Assembly: GCA_026954015.1 (NCBI GenBank)
Contig: JAIXLP010000041.1
Span: forward strand, 35,295-99,294
Direction: 5' to 3'
DNA from: Burkholderiales bacterium
GTDB taxonomy: Bacteria; Pseudomonadota; Gammaproteobacteria; Burkholderiales; Burkholderiaceae_C
DNA length: 64,000 nt
Shown: positions 25,709 through 34,431 of the stretch, in pieces
How the letters are laid out: each line of letters opens with the position of its first letter
Numbering within the stretch: the stretch's first letter is position 1
The notes under the pieces: generated by a model
Databases searched by the model: none
Seen by the model: the letters and a program-made list of their open reading frames with translations, nothing else
What the model was told of the DNA's origin: nothing
Program-made: the position numbers and the translations under genes

Positions 25709-27208
25709 ATGGCGGATACATGTTCCGGAGCTTCGGGCACGGGCGCGGATTTCGATCCGGGCCCGGTCTCGGTGGCTTTCTTCGACGAAGTGGCGGAGCA
25801 CCTGGGCCGGATGGAACGGCTGCTGCTGGAGCACGGAGCGCGCGCGCTCAGCGGCGAGCCGCTCGACGCGCTGTTTCGCTACGCGCATTCGATCAAGGGC
25901 GGCGCCGCGGCGTTCGGGTTCTCTGAAGTGGTCGAACTTGCGCACGGTGTCGAATCACTGCTGGATGCACTGCGCCACCAGGCGCTGGCGCCGGGCGCCA
26001 GGAGCGTCGAGGTGCTGCTCGCCGCCGTCGACGCCGCACGCGAGCTGCTCGCGCAGCGCCAGCGCGGCGCCCCATCCGTCCCCGCCGGCTCCCACGGGGA
26101 GCTGGTCGAGCGTCTGCGCGCGCTGGAGCCGCCGGGCGTGGCCGCCGACGGTGTTCCGGCCGTGCCACGGCGGCGCGCGCGCATGCTGGAAGTCACGGTC
26201 GGGCCGCTCGACCTGCCGGAACTCGCGGATGCGGTGAAAGACCTGTTTCGTGACATCGCCGGACTGGGGACGATCAGCGACCTGCCCGACGCGCGGGCAC
26301 GCATGTCCCGCTTTGCGGTGCGCACCACCGCGAGCGATACCGACCTGCTCGATCTGTTCGCCTTTTATGTCGCGCGCGACCAGGTCCGCATACGCGCACT
26401 CGAGCCTACCCTGCTCAGGGTGCACCATCTGCCCGCAGCTTTGCCGGCCGATGACGAGACGGTCCGCGTCCCGGTGCACAAGCTCGATGAGTTCGCTGAC
26501 CTCGTCCGTGAACTGGCCGCCGCGCAGGCGGCGCTGGCCAAATGCGCGGCGCCGGGTGACGCTGCCGGCGCGCCATGGCACGCGGGCCTTGCGGAGCTCG
26601 CGCGCGTCGTGCGGCGCCTGCAATCCTCGGCGCTGTCGGTGCGCAAGGTGCCCTTGTCGATGGCGTTCGAACGCCTGCCGCGCGTACTCCACGATCTCGC
26701 CGAGCAGCTGGGCAAGCAGCTCACCCTGGTAACGCAGGGTGAGGCGATCGAGCTCGACAAGAGCGTGGTCGAAAAACTCGTCGATCCGCTCACGCAGCTC
26801 GTGCGCAACAGTTGCGACCACGGCATCGAAGCGCCGGCGCAGCGGCTGGCCGCGGGCAAGCGCGCGCAGGGCACGGTCACGGTCGTGGCGTCCGTCGAGA
26901 AGGGCACCGCGGTGATCGTGGTGCACGACGATGGCCGCGGCCTGTCGCGATCGCAGATCGTGCAGGCTGCGCGCGAGCGCGGCATCGACGTTGCGGATAC
27001 GCTGTCCGACGCCGAGGTCTGGAAGCTGATCCTGCAGCCGGGCTTCTCGACCGCCGCAGTGGTCACCGAGATTTCGGGCCGCGGCGTCGGCATGGATGTG
27101 GTGCGCACCAACATCGCCGCACTGGGCGGGGTCGTCGAGATCGCATCGGCGCCGGGCGCCGGCATGAGCGTCTCGATGCGGCTGCCGCTGGCGGGCGCGG
27201 TTTCCTGA
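25709..27208 (+). CDS. CheA-like histidine kinase lacking the CheW-like (P5) domain
   Basis: A 499-residue CheA-type kinase. The Hpt domain has phospho-His60 in YAHSIKGGAAAFGF. A P2-like region (about 155-235) is followed by a P3 dimerisation segment (VRVPVHKLDEFADLVRELAA). The ATPase domain has the N-box N367 in LVRNSCDHGIE, D407 in HDDGRGLSRS and GRGVGMDVVRTN near 458. The protein stops right after SMRLPLAGAVS, where CheA proteins continue into the CheW-like P5 domain that docks to receptors and CheW. Only 36 bases separate the stop from the convergent next gene, so the domain is absent and not simply in another frame. AGAGGA precedes the ATG at 25709. It may be an orphan relay kinase or a decayed CheA. 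Confidence 0.85.
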   Translation: MADTCSGASGTGADFDPGPVSVAFFDEVAEHLGRMERLLLEHGARALSGEPLDALFRYAHSIKGGAAAFGFSEVVELAHGVESLLDALRHQALAPGARSVEVLLAAVDAARELLAQRQRGAPSVPAGSHGELVERLRALEPPGVAADGVPAVPRRRARMLEVTVGPLDLPELADAVKDLFRDIAGLGTISDLPDARARMSRFAVRTTASDTDLLDLFAFYVARDQVRIRALEPTLLRVHHLPAALPADDETVRVPVHKLDEFADLVRELAAAQAALAKCAAPGDAAGAPWHAGLAELARVVRRLQSSALSVRKVPLSMAFERLPRVLHDLAEQLGKQLTLVTQGEAIELDKSVVEKLVDPLTQLVRNSCDHGIEAPAQRLAAGKRAQGTVTVVASVEKGTAVIVVHDDGRGLSRSQIVQAARERGIDVADTLSDAEVWKLILQPGFSTAAVVTEISGRGVGMDVVRTNIAALGGVVEIASAPGAGMSVSMRLPLAGAVS

Positions 27209-27244
27209 AGGCCCCGCCCTGCGCACGTGGGGTCGCGGGGCAGC

Positions 27245-27892
27245 TTATCCGTGCAGCTCGTCGCGCCCGCGCTCGGTCAGGTGGCGCGTGTCGCCCCAGC
27301 CGACCAGCGCCAGGCCGCTCGCGCGCGACCACAGCAGCCGGTTGATCGCCGCGTTGGCGAGCACCCAGGTGCGCGGCGCCTGCAGGCCCTGGTGCGTGGC
27401 AAGGCGATAAAGCACGTCCATCACGCCGCCGTGCGCGACGAGCACGATGAGCGCGCCCGTGTGCCGCGCGGCGAGCTCGTCCACGGTGCGCTGCACGCGC
27501 GCACGCAGCGCGGTGAGCGATTCGCCACCGCCCGCGGGCGCGTAATCGGGGTCGCGCTGGCGCCAGCGCCGCGCGTGCTCGGGCGCGTGCACCTGCACGT
27601 CCTCGAAGGTGCGTCCCTCGAACGCACCGAACCCGCGCTCGCGCAGGCCCGGTGCGGCAATCAGCGGCACCCCCGTGGTGCGGGCCACCGCCTCGGCCGT
27701 CTGCAGTGCGCGCCGCAGGTCGCTGCTGTAGATGGCCGCGGGGTTCTCGTCTGCCAGCGCCTGGCCGAGCCGGCGCGCCTGCAGCCGGCCCGTGTCATTG
27801 AGCTCCACGTCCTGGTGACCCTGGATGCGCGCATCGGCGTTCCACGCGGTTTCGCCGTGGCGTACCGCAATGATGCGCGTGGCTTCCTGCAT
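27245..27892 (-). CDS. Histidine phosphatase family protein (GpmB/CobC-like)
   Basis: A 215-residue phosphoglycerate mutase-like phosphatase. The catalytic motif is IIAVRHGETAWNADARIQGH (residues ~7-26), with the second acid/His block VLVAHGGVMDVLYR near residue 149. The Arg in YSSDLRRALQTAEAV and Glu in LRERGFGAFEGRT complete the active-site set. All expected residues are present, unlike the paralogue at 6011. The substrate is unknown; homologues include alpha-ribazole phosphatase and broad acid phosphatases. Confidence 0.9.
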   Translation of the reverse strand: MQEATRIIAVRHGETAWNADARIQGHQDVELNDTGRLQARRLGQALADENPAAIYSSDLRRALQTAEAVARTTGVPLIAAPGLRERGFGAFEGRTFEDVQVHAPEHARRWRQRDPDYAPAGGGESLTALRARVQRTVDELAARHTGALIVLVAHGGVMDVLYRLATHQGLQAPRTWVLANAAINRLLWSRASGLALVGWGDTRHLTERGRDELHG

Positions 27893-27902
27893 GCGAGCCC
27901 GC

Positions 27903-28541
27903 TCACTCGGGCGGTTGCAGTTCCGTGCGTTCGGTGCGTGGGCCCGCCGGGGGCTGCGGAAAGCCGCGCAGCGCCTGCTCGAACAGCACGCCGTAGATCA
28001 GCGGGTCCGGCGTCCACACGTCCTGATAGGCGGCGGAGCTTTCGAATACCACCTGCTGGCTCGCGGCGTCGCGCATCATGACCGTGACGCGGCGGCGGTA
28101 CAGCGGCGGTGGCATGTCGCGCATCGACCAGCCCATGCCGAATCCGCCGTGCCAGCGCCCGCGCCCGCCCCAGCCCAGGCCCCAGCCGAAGCGCGGCCCG
28201 GCCCACGGGCCGTAATAGGGCCAGTCGGGCGGGTAGACGGTGCTGCCTTCGATGCCCAGTTGCACGACGAGCTGCGCGTGCGCGTCATCGCGCGTGAGGC
28301 CCACGCGCGCGAGCGCCTGCTCGGCCTGCTCCTCGATCGGCGCGAACGCCTGCGCACGCGCCTGCTGCGACGGCAGCAGCTCGATGCGGTAGGTGGCCGG
28401 TTGCGGCAGCGCCTGCAGCGTCGAAAAGCTGTTGACCTGGCTTTGCACGCGCCGCGGCCCCGCGCAGCCCGCGAGCGCCAGCGCGGCGACGCAGGCGAGC
28501 ACGGTGAAGAGGCGGTGCAGCGTGGACATGGCAGGTTTCAT
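27903..28541 (-). CDS. DUF4136 family lipoprotein
   Basis: A protein of about 212 residues with a lipoprotein signal: a basic/hydrophobic start and the lipobox LALAGCAGP, with the lipidated Cys around residue 25. The mature part has the DUF4136 pattern, with [20 protein letters not shown] near the start and an aromatic/Gly-rich section ([20 protein letters not shown]) characteristic of the family. The start codon at 28541 overlaps the ttcA stop (ATGA), which supports it; an internal ATG at 28529 is possible. Function is unknown; it is likely anchored in the outer membrane. Confidence 0.8.
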   Translation of the reverse strand: MKPAMSTLHRLFTVLACVAALALAGCAGPRRVQSQVNSFSTLQALPQPATYRIELLPSQQARAQAFAPIEEQAEQALARVGLTRDDAHAQLVVQLGIEGSTVYPPDWPYYGPWAGPRFGWGLGWGGRGRWHGGFGMGWSMRDMPPPLYRRRVTVMMRDAASQQVVFESSAAYQDVWTPDPLIYGVLFEQALRGFPQPPAGPRTERTELQPPE

Positions 28542-29464
28542 TGTAGGGAGGTGAGGCGGCTGCCCGCGGGCGGCAGCGGCAGGATCTCGGGGTCGAACGC
28601 GCGGTCGCCGTCGGGATTGGCCACGCCTGTCGCCCGCGCGCCCTTGAAGTCGTGCAGCCGGGGGTCCATGAGGTGCGAGGGCACGACGTGGCCCATCGCA
28701 CGGAACATGCTTTCGATGCGCCCAGGGTATTTTTTCTCCCACTCACGCAGCATTTCGCCCACCACCACGCGCTGCAGGCCTTCCTGGCTGCCGCAGAGGT
28801 TGCATGGGATGATGGGAAAGCGCTGGATCTCGGCCCAGCGCGCGGTGTCCTTCTCGGTCACGTAGCACAGCGGACGGATCACGACGTGCCTGCCGTCGTC
28901 CGAGACGAGCTTGGGCGGCATGCCCTTCATGCGCCCGCCGTAGAAGAGATTGAGCATGAGCGTGGTGACGATGTCGTCGCGGTGGTGGCCCAGCGCCACC
29001 TTGGTCGCGCCCAGCTCGCTCGCCACGCGGTAGAGGATGGCGCGGCGCAGGCGCGAGCAGACGCTGCAGGTGGTCTTGCCCTCGGGCACGAGGCGCTTGA
29101 CGACGCTGTAGGTGTCCTGGTTCTCGATGTGAAAGTCCACGCCGATGCGCGTGAGGTATTCGGGCAGCACGTGCTCGGGAAAGCCGGGCTGCTTCTGGTC
29201 GAGGTTCACGGCGACGATGCTGAAGGAAATCGGCGCGCGCTTTTGCAGCCTGAGCAGGATATCGAGCAGCGTGTAGCTGTCCTTGCCGCCCGAGAGGCAC
29301 ACCATGACCTTGTCGCCCTCTTCGATCATCGCGTAGTCGATGATGGCCCGGCCCACTTCGCGGCACAGGCGTTTTTCGAGCTTGTGGTCTTCGTGGTCCG
29401 CCTTGCGCGTGTCGCGCCGGGGTTGGGCGGTGGCAGTGTCCAAGACTTGCGCGGAGGCGTTCAT
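28538..29464 (-). CDS. ttcA: tRNA 2-thiocytidine(32) synthetase
   Basis: TtcA thiolates cytidine 32 in the anticodon loop of certain tRNAs, using an [4Fe-4S] cluster and ATP. The 308-residue product has the PP-loop [20 protein letters not shown] (residues ~53-72). It has the cluster cysteines in [12 protein letters not shown] and a later pair in [10 protein letters not shown]. The start ATG at 29464 gives the family length. Downstream it is coupled to the lipoprotein gene by an ATGA overlap. It starts just after the pterin cluster. Confidence 0.96.
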   Translation of the reverse strand: MNASAQVLDTATAQPRRDTRKADHEDHKLEKRLCREVGRAIIDYAMIEEGDKVMVCLSGGKDSYTLLDILLRLQKRAPISFSIVAVNLDQKQPGFPEHVLPEYLTRIGVDFHIENQDTYSVVKRLVPEGKTTCSVCSRLRRAILYRVASELGATKVALGHHRDDIVTTLMLNLFYGGRMKGMPPKLVSDDGRHVVIRPLCYVTEKDTARWAEIQRFPIIPCNLCGSQEGLQRVVVGEMLREWEKKYPGRIESMFRAMGHVVPSHLMDPRLHDFKGARATGVANPDGDRAFDPEILPLPPAGSRLTSLQ

Positions 29465-29471
29465 GATGGGT

Positions 29472-29852
29472 TCACCATTGTCCGGTTTCGATGCGGATCG
29501 CGACTTCGCAGTCGTCGAAGATTTCAAGTTTGGCGATTTTCACGCGCACGCCGCGCACGCCGGGCAGCAGGAGCAGGCGGCGCGCGAGCTTGCCGATGAG
29601 GCTCTCGAGCAGGTTCACGTGCTCGGCGGTGCACTCGTCGATGATGATCTGACGCACCTTGCGGTAGTCGAGCACGTGCAGGATGTCGTCGTCGGGCGGC
29701 GCGAGCGGCTGCGTGCCGAGGTTGAGCTCGGCGTCCACCTGGATGGGCTGCGGCGCGTTGTGCTCGTGCGCGAGGATGCCGAGGTTGGCGTCGAAGCGCA
29801 GTCCGGTGAGCGCAAGCGTCTGCTGGCCCTGTTGTGGAAGTGGCATGGGCAT
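29472..29852 (-). CDS. Dihydroneopterin aldolase-like (FolB/FolX family) protein, paralogue 1
   Basis: A 126-residue protein of the tunnelling-fold FolB/FolX family (dihydroneopterin aldolase or dihydroneopterin-triphosphate epimerase). Visible features are the Glu region [37 protein letters not shown] with the family Tyr, the helix [17 protein letters not shown], and a C-terminal [12 protein letters not shown], where FolB enzymes carry a catalytic Lys. It is more diverged from textbook FolB than its neighbour. The five-base gap to the upstream paralogue indicates one operon. Which of the two is aldolase and which epimerase is not decidable by eye. Confidence 0.8.
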   Translation of the reverse strand: MPMPLPQQGQQTLALTGLRFDANLGILAHEHNAPQPIQVDAELNLGTQPLAPPDDDILHVLDYRKVRQIIIDECTAEHVNLLESLIGKLARRLLLLPGVRGVRVKIAKLEIFDDCEVAIRIETGQW

Positions 29853-29857
29853 GGGAG

Positions 29858-30271
29858 TTACCAGGGCTTGAGGTGCACGCGCTCGATGCCTACCGACGCG
29901 GCATCGGGGTACACGTCGGGCTTGCGCGTGGCCACGCGCGCGGCCTGCACGTCGGGGCGCGCGACGAGCACCTCCAGGATGCGGTCGCACAGCGTTTCCT
30001 GCAGTTCGTGGTGGCGCGTGCCGACGGCGCGGGCGATCACCTCGCGGATGAAGTCGTAGTCCAGCGTCTGAGCGATGTCGTCGCGCCGCGCCGGGGCGGC
30101 GGCGAGCCGCACGCACAGGTCCACGTCGAACCACATGCGCTGTGGCGCGCCGCGCTCGAAGTCGTGCACGCCGATGCGCACCGGCAGCTCGTGGCGGCGC
30201 AGGCTCAGCAGGCGGCATTCTGTCGCAAGCCGTGCGTCGAGCGCGCCAAACGCCAGCAGCATGGAGTTCAT
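29858..30271 (-). CDS. Dihydroneopterin aldolase-like (FolB/FolX family) protein, paralogue 2
   Basis: A 137-residue FolB/FolX-type protein. It has the typical opening LPVRIGVHDFERGAPQRMWF, which contains the conserved Glu, then TLDYDFIREVIARAVG and HELQETLCDRILEVLV. The C-terminal active-site region is VATRKPDVYPDAASVGI, close to the RKP/SKP of dihydroneopterin aldolases. The start ATG at 30271 overlaps the stop codon of the SDR gene by four bases. Two adjacent FolB-type genes plus a pteridine-reductase-like SDR suggest folate or monapterin synthesis. Confidence 0.82.
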   Translation of the reverse strand: MNSMLLAFGALDARLATECRLLSLRRHELPVRIGVHDFERGAPQRMWFDVDLCVRLAAAPARRDDIAQTLDYDFIREVIARAVGTRHHELQETLCDRILEVLVARPDVQAARVATRKPDVYPDAASVGIERVHLKPW

Positions 30272-31062
30272 GGCCGCGGATTTTCGTCGATGGCGTACAT
30301 CACGTCGCGCGCCAGCGGCACGAGGTGCTGGCCGTTGTCCGCCTGCAGCGTGCAGCCGTTCAGGCTCGTGTTCTCGGCCAGGAACACCGCGGCGCGCGCC
30401 ACGTCGGCGGGGGCTAGCGGCGTGCGCAGCAGGTTCACCCGGCTGGCGCGCTCGAAGTTCTGGGCGCTCTGCGGGCCGCTCTGGTACATCAGGCCGGGCG
30501 AGAGCCCGCACACGCGCACCAGCGGCGCAAGCGCCTGCGCCTGCAGCGCCACGCTGCGCTCCAGCGCGAGCTTGCTCACGGTGTACGAGAAATAGTCGGG
30601 GTTGAGGTTGTGCACCTTCTGGTCGAGCACGTGCACCACGCTGTGCCAGCCGTGGCCCTGCGGCGCGCCCTCGCGCACCGCGCGCGCCAGTGCATTGCCC
30701 AGCAGCAGTGGTGTGACGGTGTTGGTGGCGAGGTGGCGTTGCAGCGTGGCGGAGGCGGCGCTCGCGGCATCGTCCGCGTCGAACAGCGAGGCGTTGTTGA
30801 CGATGCAGCGCGGCGCGGCGCCGATGAGCCCGTGGCACTGCGCGAGCAGCGTCGTGGCGGCGTCGGGGCGCGCCAGATCCATGGCCACGAGCAGGCAGCG
30901 CGCGCCGAGTGCTTCGGCGTCCGCCTGCGTCTGCCGCGCCTGCGCGAGCGAGCGCCGGTAGTGGCACAGCACGTTCCAGCCGGCGCGCGCGAACGCGAGC
31001 GCCAGCTCCCGGCCCAGGCGCGTGGCGCCGCCGGTCACGAGTACCCAGGGTGCGGTGGTCAT
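30268..31062 (-). CDS. SDR family oxidoreductase, pteridine reductase/FolM-like
   Basis: A 264-residue short-chain dehydrogenase/reductase. The cofactor motif is VLVTGGATRLGRELALAFAR (residues ~7-26), where the Arg after TGGAT favours NADPH. The catalytic block is NLNPDYFSYTVSKLALERSV, with Tyr-x-x-x-Lys; NPDYFSYTxSK is characteristic of pteridine reductase (PTR1) and FolM. SPGLMYQSGP follows. FolM reduces dihydromonapterin or dihydrofolate. It leads an operon with two FolB-like genes through overlapping or near-adjacent codons, strengthening a pterin role. Confidence 0.85.
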   Translation of the reverse strand: MTTAPWVLVTGGATRLGRELALAFARAGWNVLCHYRRSLAQARQTQADAEALGARCLLVAMDLARPDAATTLLAQCHGLIGAAPRCIVNNASLFDADDAASAASATLQRHLATNTVTPLLLGNALARAVREGAPQGHGWHSVVHVLDQKVHNLNPDYFSYTVSKLALERSVALQAQALAPLVRVCGLSPGLMYQSGPQSAQNFERASRVNLLRTPLAPADVARAAVFLAENTSLNGCTLQADNGQHLVPLARDVMYAIDENPRP

Positions 31063-31132
31063 GGCGTGATTGTGCGTTGCCCGCACGGCGGTGGCGAGAG
31101 CGGTCGCCCCCAGCGCCCTGCGCCAGCGGCGG

Positions 31133-31855
31133 CTACACGCCGAGGTAGGCCTGCTGCACCGCCGGATCGTCGATGAGCTGGCGCGCCGGGCCCGAGAGCG
31201 TGACGCGGCCGGTTTCGATCACGTAGGCGCGGTCGGCGGCCGAGAGCGCCACCTGCACGTCCTGCTCGACGAGCAGCACGGTCACGCCATTGCTTCGGAT
31301 GTCCGCGAGCACGTCGGTGAGCTGCTGCACGATCACCGGCGCCAGGCCCAGGCTCATCTCGTCGATCATCATCAAGGTGGGCGCGGCCATCAATGCGCGT
31401 GCCATCGCGCACATCTGCTGCTCGCCGCCCGACATGCTGCCCGCGATCTGCCAGCGCCGCTCGCCCAGGCGCGGAAAGAGCGTGTACATGCGCTCCAGAT
31501 CGCGCCGGATCTGTGCCTTGCCGTGCCTGCGGTAGGCCCCCATGAGCAGGTTGTCCTGCACCGACATGCGATCGAACAGCTGGCGCCCCTCGGGCACCTG
31601 CACGAGACCCTGGCCGAAGACGTCGTCGGGTGTGCGCGTGGTGATGTCCGTGCCGCCGAAGACGATGCGGCCGGCGCAGGGCAGCAGGCGCGAGAGCACG
31701 CGCAGCAGCGTGGTCTTGCCCGCGCCGTTGCTGCCCACGAGCGCGACGATTTCGGACGGGCGCACTTCGATCGAGATCTCGTGCAGCACGGGCATGAGCC
31801 CGTAGCCGGCGCTCACGCCCTGCACCTGCAACAGCGGGGTGGCGTTGGTGTTCAC
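31133..31855 (-). CDS. livF: Branched-chain amino-acid type ABC transporter, ATP-binding protein LivF
   Basis: A 240-residue ATPase of the HAAT (branched-chain amino acid and amide) family. Walker A is ALVGSNGAGKTTLLRVLSRL (residues ~38-57), the signature region is AGSMSGGEQQMCAMARALMA, and Walker B is LMMIDEMSLGLAPV. The GLAPVIVQQL block after Walker B is specific to LivF. The start is GTG at 31855, overlapping the livG stop (GTGA). It is the last gene of the livKHMGF operon. The substrate may be Leu/Ile/Val, but amides, urea or aromatic compounds are also carried by this family. Confidence 0.94.
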   Translation of the reverse strand: MNTNATPLLQVQGVSAGYGLMPVLHEISIEVRPSEIVALVGSNGAGKTTLLRVLSRLLPCAGRIVFGGTDITTRTPDDVFGQGLVQVPEGRQLFDRMSVQDNLLMGAYRRHGKAQIRRDLERMYTLFPRLGERRWQIAGSMSGGEQQMCAMARALMAAPTLMMIDEMSLGLAPVIVQQLTDVLADIRSNGVTVLLVEQDVQVALSAADRAYVIETGRVTLSGPARQLIDDPAVQQAYLGV

Positions 31856-32586
31856 GCGCGCTTCTTTCCGAGATAGGCCTGCACCACCGTGGGGTCGGAG
31901 AGCACCGCGTCGGGCGTGCCGTCGGCGATCTTCTCGCCATGGTGCAGCACCAGCAGGCGGTCCGACAGGCTGCGGATCGCCTTGATGACGTGCTCGATCA
32001 CGAGCACGCTGATGCCCTGCTCGCGCACCTTGCGGATGACTGCGATCACTTCTTCGATTTCCACGTGGTTCAGCCCCGCCATGACCTCGTCGCACAGCAA
32101 GAGGCGCGGCTTCATCGCCAGCGCCTTGGCCAGTTCCAGGCGCTTGCGCCCCGGGCCGCCGAGCTCGTCCGCGCGCTGGTCGGCAAACTGGCCCAGCCCC
32201 ACGAACTCCAGGCTCTGGCGCGCCTGCTCGCGTGCCTTGGCCAGTTGCGACGGGCCGCCGCCGTGGCCAAAGAGCGCGCCGATCGCCACGTTATCCAGCA
32301 CCGACAGGCCCGGGAACGGCTGCATGATCTGGAAAGTGCGGCCTATCCCCAGACGCGCGCGGCGGTACGCGGGCAGGCGGGTCACGTCGCGGCCGTCGAA
32401 CAGCACCTGGCCCGCGCTGGGCGTGATGGTGCCGCTGATGAGGTTGATGAGGGTCGTCTTGCCCGCGCCGTTGGGCCCGATGAGCCCCAGGATCTCCCCC
32501 TGCGCGAGCGTGAAGCTCACGTTGCCCACGGCCACCAGCCCGGCGAAGCGCTGGGTCACCGCGCGGACTTGCAGCAGCGCGCTCAC
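31852..32586 (-). CDS. livG: Branched-chain amino-acid type ABC transporter, ATP-binding protein LivG
   Basis: A 244-residue ATPase partner of LivF. Walker A is GLIGPNGAGKTTLINLISGT (residues ~34-53), followed by the LivG-specific LGIGRTFQIMQPFPGLSVLD. The ABC signature reads ELGGPGRKRLELAKALA, deviating from the canonical LSGGQ, while Walker B LLLCDEVMAGLN and the switch His in VLVIEHVIKAI are intact. The start is GTG at 32586, overlapping the livM stop codon. The altered signature occurs in some homologues, so it is probably functional. Confidence 0.92.
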   Translation of the reverse strand: MSALLQVRAVTQRFAGLVAVGNVSFTLAQGEILGLIGPNGAGKTTLINLISGTITPSAGQVLFDGRDVTRLPAYRRARLGIGRTFQIMQPFPGLSVLDNVAIGALFGHGGGPSQLAKAREQARQSLEFVGLGQFADQRADELGGPGRKRLELAKALAMKPRLLLCDEVMAGLNHVEIEEVIAVIRKVREQGISVLVIEHVIKAIRSLSDRLLVLHHGEKIADGTPDAVLSDPTVVQAYLGKKRA

Positions 32587-33530
32587 AGCCGGTTCTCCCG
32601 CACGTTTTCGCTGAAGTAGCGCCAGCCGATCGTGCGGATGCGCCGCGCCAGGTCGGTGAGGCCGTGCGGCATGAAGACCACGGCGGCAACGATGACCACG
32701 CCGAAGAACAGGCTGGCGATGCTCGTTACCTCGCTGGACAGCCATTCGGAGACCACCGACAGCGAGAACGCGCCGATGATGGGGCCGAGCACCGTGCCCG
32801 CGCCGCCGAACACCGCCATGATGATCATCTTGATGTTGAGCGCGATGTCGAATGCGCTCTCGGGATCGAGGAAGGTGATCCAGTAGGCATGGATGCCGCC
32901 CGCGAGGCTGCTGAGCGCACCCGAAATCGTGAACGCGATCACCTTGTACAGCGTCGTGTTCACACCCATCACCGCGGCGCTGTCCTCGTTTTCGCGGATC
33001 GCGATCAGGCCGAAACCGAAGCGGCTCCTGGTGAGCCACCAGACCACGAGCGTGGAGAGCACGAGCAGGCCCAGCGCCAGGCCGTAGAACAGCCGGTCGT
33101 CATTGAGCGGCGGCAGCACCAGGCCGATGTTCTGCCCCGCCAGCGGAATGTTGGAGACGATGGCCGCCATCACCCCCGCCAGCGCCAGCGTGGCGATGGC
33201 GAAGTAGTGCCCGCGCAGACGCAGCACCGGCACGCCCAGCAGCAGCGCGAACACCACCGCCAGCAGCACGCCGAACGCCATGCCGACGGCAAACGGCAGG
33301 TGCCACTGCACCATCGCAATCGCCACGCCGTAGCTGCCCAGGCCGTAGAACACCGAGTTGCCGAACGAGGGGTAGCCGGTGTAGCCGCCGATGATGTTCC
33401 AGCCCTGTGCGAGCACGGCCAGCAGCAGCGCGTTGATGCCGAACTGCACCAGCACGTCCGAGCCCCACCAGGGCACGCTCGCCATCACAAGAAAGGCGAC
33501 CACGATCGCCGCGCCGCGCCAGCCCATCAT
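32583..33530 (-). CDS. livM: Branched-chain amino-acid type ABC transporter, permease LivM
   Basis: A 315-residue inner-membrane permease with about nine to ten hydrophobic segments. Family features are AQGWNIIGGYTGYPSFGNSV near residue 41, then VLRLRGHYFAIATLA, and the cytoplasmic EAA-like loop FGFGLIAIRENEDSAAVMGV. The first of two adjacent ATGs (33530) overlaps the livH stop codon in an ATGA arrangement, and livG begins within its own stop codon. The tight overlaps indicate one transcript. Confidence 0.94.
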   Translation of the reverse strand: MMGWRGAAIVVAFLVMASVPWWGSDVLVQFGINALLLAVLAQGWNIIGGYTGYPSFGNSVFYGLGSYGVAIAMVQWHLPFAVGMAFGVLLAVVFALLLGVPVLRLRGHYFAIATLALAGVMAAIVSNIPLAGQNIGLVLPPLNDDRLFYGLALGLLVLSTLVVWWLTRSRFGFGLIAIRENEDSAAVMGVNTTLYKVIAFTISGALSSLAGGIHAYWITFLDPESAFDIALNIKMIIMAVFGGAGTVLGPIIGAFSLSVVSEWLSSEVTSIASLFFGVVIVAAVVFMPHGLTDLARRIRTIGWRYFSENVRENRL

Positions 33531-34390
33531 GCGGTTTTCCCCAGCAGGCCCGTGGGCCGCACGATCAGCACCAGCGCGAGGATGCCGAAACTCGCCACGT
33601 CGACGAAGGTCGGCCCGACGTAGAGGATGGTGAGCGATTCGACGATACCCAGGAACAGCCCGCCCACGAGCACCCCGAGCGGGTTGTCCAGCCCGCCGAT
33701 GATCGCGATGGCGAACGACTTGAGCGTGAGCGACGCGCCGATGTAGGGGTTGATCTGCGAGACCGTGCCGTACAGCCCGCCCGCGGTGCCCGCGAGCGCG
33801 ATGCCGATCGCGAAGGTCATGGCGTACAGATGCCGCGGCTCGACGCCGTACAGCCGCGCGGCGATGAGGTTTTGCGCCGTCGCGCGGATGGCCCGCCCCA
33901 GGCGGGTGTGCAGCAAAAAGAGCCACATGCCCAGCGTGAGCACCAGCGCGGCGGCGAAGGCCGCGACGCGCACCACCGGCAGCACCACCGTGCCCCAGTG
34001 CCACTGGGTGCCGGCATACGCCGGGTTGAGGGTGCGAAAGTCCGCCGAGAACGCGAGCTGCGCGAGATAGGTGAGCACCACGTCGAGGCCGAAGGTGAGC
34101 AAGAGCGTGTTGAACATCGGCGCGCGCACGATGAGGTTCAGGATGCCGCGCTGCACCGCGTAGCCGAGCACGAACATCACCACCGCGGTGAGCGGCAGCC
34201 CGAGGAACGGGTCGATGTGCAGGTAATGAAACAGATGCCAGGAGCAGTACGCCCCCAGCATGATGAACGAGCCGTGCGCGAGGTTGACGATGTTGAGCAC
34301 GCCCCACACCAGCGCGAGGCCGAGCGCCATCACGGCGTACAGCCCACCGAGCAGTACGCCGTTGACGAAAACCTGGGCCAGCAGTTCCAA
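33527..34390 (-). CDS. livH: Branched-chain amino-acid type ABC transporter, permease LivH
   Basis: A 287-residue permease of the same importer, with about seven to eight hydrophobic segments. The start NGVLLGGLYAVMALGLALVW is characteristic of LivH, followed by GVLNIVNLAHGSFIMLGAY. The cytoplasmic coupling loop is LGRAIRATAQNLIAARLYGV. It follows the binding-protein gene by 41 bases and overlaps livM. Confidence 0.94.
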   Translation of the reverse strand: MELLAQVFVNGVLLGGLYAVMALGLALVWGVLNIVNLAHGSFIMLGAYCSWHLFHYLHIDPFLGLPLTAVVMFVLGYAVQRGILNLIVRAPMFNTLLLTFGLDVVLTYLAQLAFSADFRTLNPAYAGTQWHWGTVVLPVVRVAAFAAALVLTLGMWLFLLHTRLGRAIRATAQNLIAARLYGVEPRHLYAMTFAIGIALAGTAGGLYGTVSQINPYIGASLTLKSFAIAIIGGLDNPLGVLVGGLFLGIVESLTILYVGPTFVDVASFGILALVLIVRPTGLLGKTA

Positions 34391-34431
34391 GGCGTCCTCT
34401 CCCCGCGGGCGTCGTGGTGGTCAGCCGCTGG

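Noticed and set aside
27209..27244. Search for the missing CheW-like domain in another frame after the CheA-like gene
   Set aside because: Only 36 bases separate the stop codon from the convergent phosphatase gene, too little for the domain, so a simple frameshift does not explain its absence.
32150..32170. LivG signature ELGGPGRKRLELAKALA as a sign of a dead ATPase
   Set aside because: Walker A, Walker B and the switch His are intact, the gene sits in a complete overlapping operon, and variant signatures are known in this subfamily.
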